Assembly: GCA_023397505.1 (NCBI GenBank)
Contig: JAEWUC010000003.1
Coordinates: 124,001-188,000, forward strand
Direction: 5' to 3'
Source: Bacteroidota bacterium
GTDB taxonomy: Bacteria; Bacteroidota; Ignavibacteria; Ignavibacteriales; Melioribacteraceae
DNA: 64,000 nucleotides
Shown: positions 61,927 through 64,000 of the stretch, in pieces
Layout of the letters: each line of letters begins with the position of its first letter
Numbering within the stretch: the stretch's first letter is position 1
Program-made: the position numbers and the translations under genes
Notes under the pieces: model-generated
Databases searched by the model: none
Told to the model about the DNA's origin: nothing
The model's input: only the letters and a program-made list of their open reading frames with translations

Positions 61927-63761
61927 TTTCTCTTCTCCACAAATGAATCAACTTCAACAATTACTTTCACTGTTTCATCATAAATTTCGGCGGCGGCTGC
62001 CGAAGTTTCTCCTTGCGGTGCGAAACGTACATACTCACATTTTTCAGCAATGGATCTTACTCTTTCAATCAATGCTGAATCAACATTACGTTGTTTCAAT
62101 TTTTCCAATGCTGCTTCAAGTGTAAATTCAGATTTCTGTATTCCGAATTTATCCTCAAGATATCCGTAAAGCGCCGACGACAATTCACTGTAAAATTCTG
62201 ATAATTTACTTGCATCGAGAGCAAGTTTTGATGCTTTTAATCTTTTCTTCGCTGCTTTCTCCGCCTTTTGGTATCGCATTAACTGAATGTTGCCGGATAA
62301 TTTGTCGTTGCGTTTGTGAAGTCCAACTAGCGTTAACAAAGCTGCTAAAGGTATAATTAACATTATCCAGAACCACGGCTTTATTAAAGAAATTTCCTGC
62401 TTCGGCTCAAGATCAAAATTCGAAGTTTTAATGTAACGGATGTCTTCACTTAAAAGTTTTACATCTTCTTTTGAAAAACCGCTGACCTGCGATGGCTCAA
62501 ATTGCCCGACGCCCTTTTCAACAAATATCTTGAACGCCGGTGAACTTTGAGTTATATATCTTTTTGAAGACGGATTAAAAAATGAAAATTCAATTGGCGG
62601 AATTTCCTTTTCGCCGGGCGAACGGGGAACAATTAAATATTCAGCTATTTTCTGGCCCGATACGACAGTACCTTTATTAACATTATCATAATTTTTGGGA
62701 TCATACTTTTCAAACCCCGCCGGTAATTTCGGCTCCGGTAAATTCAACAATTTAATATTACCTGAACCTGAAACAGTAAGACGAAGTGTTATGCTTTCGT
62801 TTGAAGCAACTCTGTTTTTATCAATTTCTGCTTTAAAATTATAATTACCGACAGCACCATTGAATGATGACGGTACACCCGCATTCGGAAGCGGTTCGAT
62901 ATTAACTTTTAACGTGTTTGATTTTGCAAGATGTTGAACTGTTTCTGTTCTTCCAAAAAATGAATCGTTAAAAAATTCATCGAATACATCATTACCGGTT
63001 CTTTTCTTTTTAACAATCACAGGTACATTCAATTCAAAAGGTGTAACGCTTAAAGTGCCCGTCTTTGTTGGGAATAATGCAACTTGCTTAATAGTGGCTA
63101 CACGAAAACGCTCTCCCCTGTACATTTCAATATTAAAACTGATTGTTCGAGCCGGCTCTAATTCTTCCGCCCAAAATCCTTGATATTGCGGAAGTTTATT
63201 TATTTGAGGTGAGGCAATGTTTAGTTTAGTATATAATTTATATGTAACCGTTATTTGCTCACCAAGCATCGCTCGATTTTTATTGGCTTCGGCAATAATG
63301 AACACATTTTTATCAAGCTCGGCATCGGAGTAACCGCCGTTGCTTTCGGCTTTCTGCTGCGGTGTTCCCTTTTCTACTTTGATATTTATAGGTGAAGTTG
63401 AATATGATTTTCCGCCAAAAGTAACCGATGCAGTTCCGATTGTGAACGAACCAACATTTGACGGCTGTAAAATATATGAGAAGGTTAATGAACCCGATAC
63501 TTTTCCGTTTATGAACTGCATTTGTGTTGATTGATTTGGTCCGCTTAACACTTTAAAATTTTGAAAAGACGGCGGTCTAAAATTCTGAACACCGTTAACA
63601 TCTCCGCCATTGAAAGTAAAGTACACTTGAAATCTATCAAATTGTCCGACACTTGTTTTATCAACAGTCGCAATAAACTCCTGTGAAAAAATGTTGGTAA
63701 CAATTCCGCTTAGGAAAAGCATCAATATCATCAAAAATTTAGTACAGTTTTTTCGAAGCAT
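61923..63761 (-). CDS. batD: BatD-like protein
   Basis: A 612-residue BatD. Signal peptide to about 26, then several Ig-like beta domains beginning FIATVDKTSVGQFDRFQVYFTF, the conserved GTLSVTPFEL and a single membrane helix (about 455-475). A cytoplasmic helical tail follows. BatD in Bacteroidota is linked to stress resistance and VWA/MoxR partners. Start is the ATG at 63759-63761. Confidence 0.9.
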   Translation of the reverse strand: MLRKNCTKFLMILMLFLSGIVTNIFSQEFIATVDKTSVGQFDRFQVYFTFNGGDVNGVQNFRPPSFQNFKVLSGPNQSTQMQFINGKVSGSLTFSYILQPSNVGSFTIGTASVTFGGKSYSTSPINIKVEKGTPQQKAESNGGYSDAELDKNVFIIAEANKNRAMLGEQITVTYKLYTKLNIASPQINKLPQYQGFWAEELEPARTISFNIEMYRGERFRVATIKQVALFPTKTGTLSVTPFELNVPVIVKKKRTGNDVFDEFFNDSFFGRTETVQHLAKSNTLKVNIEPLPNAGVPSSFNGAVGNYNFKAEIDKNRVASNESITLRLTVSGSGNIKLLNLPEPKLPAGFEKYDPKNYDNVNKGTVVSGQKIAEYLIVPRSPGEKEIPPIEFSFFNPSSKRYITQSSPAFKIFVEKGVGQFEPSQVSGFSKEDVKLLSEDIRYIKTSNFDLEPKQEISLIKPWFWIMLIIPLAALLTLVGLHKRNDKLSGNIQLMRYQKAEKAAKKRLKASKLALDASKLSEFYSELSSALYGYLEDKFGIQKSEFTLEAALEKLKQRNVDSALIERVRSIAEKCEYVRFAPQGETSAAAAEIYDETVKVIVEVDSFVEKRK

Positions 63762-63817
63762 ATTTATTTATCCCCGGTCAATTCTTTCTTTATCAATTCT
63801 TATTTTTTGAATAAAGA

Positions 63818-64000
63818 TTACCAATCTTTATCAACAACAACAGGTTTACCTTTTATTTTTCTAAGTTCTTTTTGCAAATCCTTTTCCTGGTTTTTCATGG
63901 CTTCAAGAATTCTTTGCGCTTCTTCTTTTGAAATCTGGTCCTTCTGTTGCTGCTGCTGTTGTTTTTGTTGATCCTGTTTGTTTTGATCCTTATTCTGATC
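63818..64000 (-). CDS. batC: BatC-like TPR protein, C-terminal end (cut by the window edge)
   Basis: The minus strand is open from 64000 to a stop at 63818-63820, giving the last 60 residues. A glutamine-rich stretch (residues QQKQQQQQQK) leads into ISKEEAQRILEAMKNQEKD and ends in VVDKDW. This glutamine-rich linker and the KDW ending are typical of BatC. It is immediately upstream of batD. Confidence 0.8.
   Translation of the reverse strand, partial: DQNKDQNKQDQQKQQQQQQKDQISKEEAQRILEAMKNQEKDLQKELRKIKGKPVVVDKDW

Noticed and set aside
63930..64000. CAA/CAG-type triplet repeat as a microsatellite
   Set aside because: It lies in the reading frame of the BatC-like C-terminus and codes for the glutamine-rich linker usual in that family.

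Overview
The window is an AT-rich, gene-dense stretch of a Gram-negative chromosome, most likely from the Ignavibacteria/Chlorobi side of the Bacteroidota assemblage. Pointers are a full KDO/lipid A/Lpt gene set, BatC-BatD-BatE genes, a DUF374-type acyltransferase between lpxB and lpxK, an MtnX-like phosphatase, partner-switching SpoIIE/STAS proteins, pyruvate phosphate dikinase, and several gene-proximal copies of a TAnnTTTG promoter element typical of Bacteroidota. No rRNA, tRNA, CRISPR array, transposase or prophage gene was seen. No gap between genes exceeds 300 bases. The taxonomic assignment is inference.

Layout. 1-7200 (minus strand): a signalling block with an ECF sigma factor, a one-pass membrane protein, two SpoIIE-type phosphatases, a STAS protein, an RsbW-like kinase and the start of a PDZ membrane protein. 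7433-14584 (plus): STAS protein, purA, an orphan histidine kinase, a flavin/[2Fe-2S] reductase, dCMP deaminase, a 39-residue small ORF overlapping both neighbours, and ppk1. 14616-19383 (minus): an iron block with a DtxR-type regulator, a membrane-anchored DtxR-FeoA fusion, FeoB split into GTPase and permease, and an outer-membrane-type protein. 19604-38730 (plus): Mrp and NifU-type Fe-S proteins, tpiA, a glycoside-hydrolase-2-like membrane fusion, smc, an MtnX-like phosphatase, a small methyltransferase, lpxB, an acyltransferase, lpxK, ppdK, queA, ispD, plsY and gpsA. 38856-42666: a deacetylase/methyltransferase pair and recG. 42790-46605: two tandem ATP-grasp ligases, a GNAT acetyltransferase and a lysine 2,3-aminomutase in one tight operon, followed by an acylating aldehyde dehydrogenase (46730-48307). 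48342-57132 (minus): gatC, kdsB, a B12-binding domain, a multi-pass acyltransferase-like protein, ruvB, kdsA, kdsC-like, kdsD, lptC, long lptA and lptB. 57282-64000 (minus): a propeller lipoprotein, a VWA lipoprotein, an M48 protease, a 94-bp palindromic repeat element, and batE, batD and the end of batC.

How the genes work together. Much of the window serves the outer membrane: KDO synthesis (kdsD, kdsA, kdsC-like, kdsB), lipid A (lpxB, lpxK, acyltransferase), LPS export (lptC, lptA, lptB), and phospholipid precursors (plsY, gpsA). The iron block pairs ferrous uptake with its regulators, and a perfect inverted repeat lies just upstream of the first regulator. The best candidate for an undescribed system is the four-gene operon at 42790-46605. 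Its aminomutase keeps the lysine-binding aspartates at the correct 37-residue spacing, and it is co-transcribed with two paralogous ligases and an acetyltransferase. This suggests synthesis of a beta-lysine-containing (perhaps acetylated) small molecule or peptide. That product is inference.
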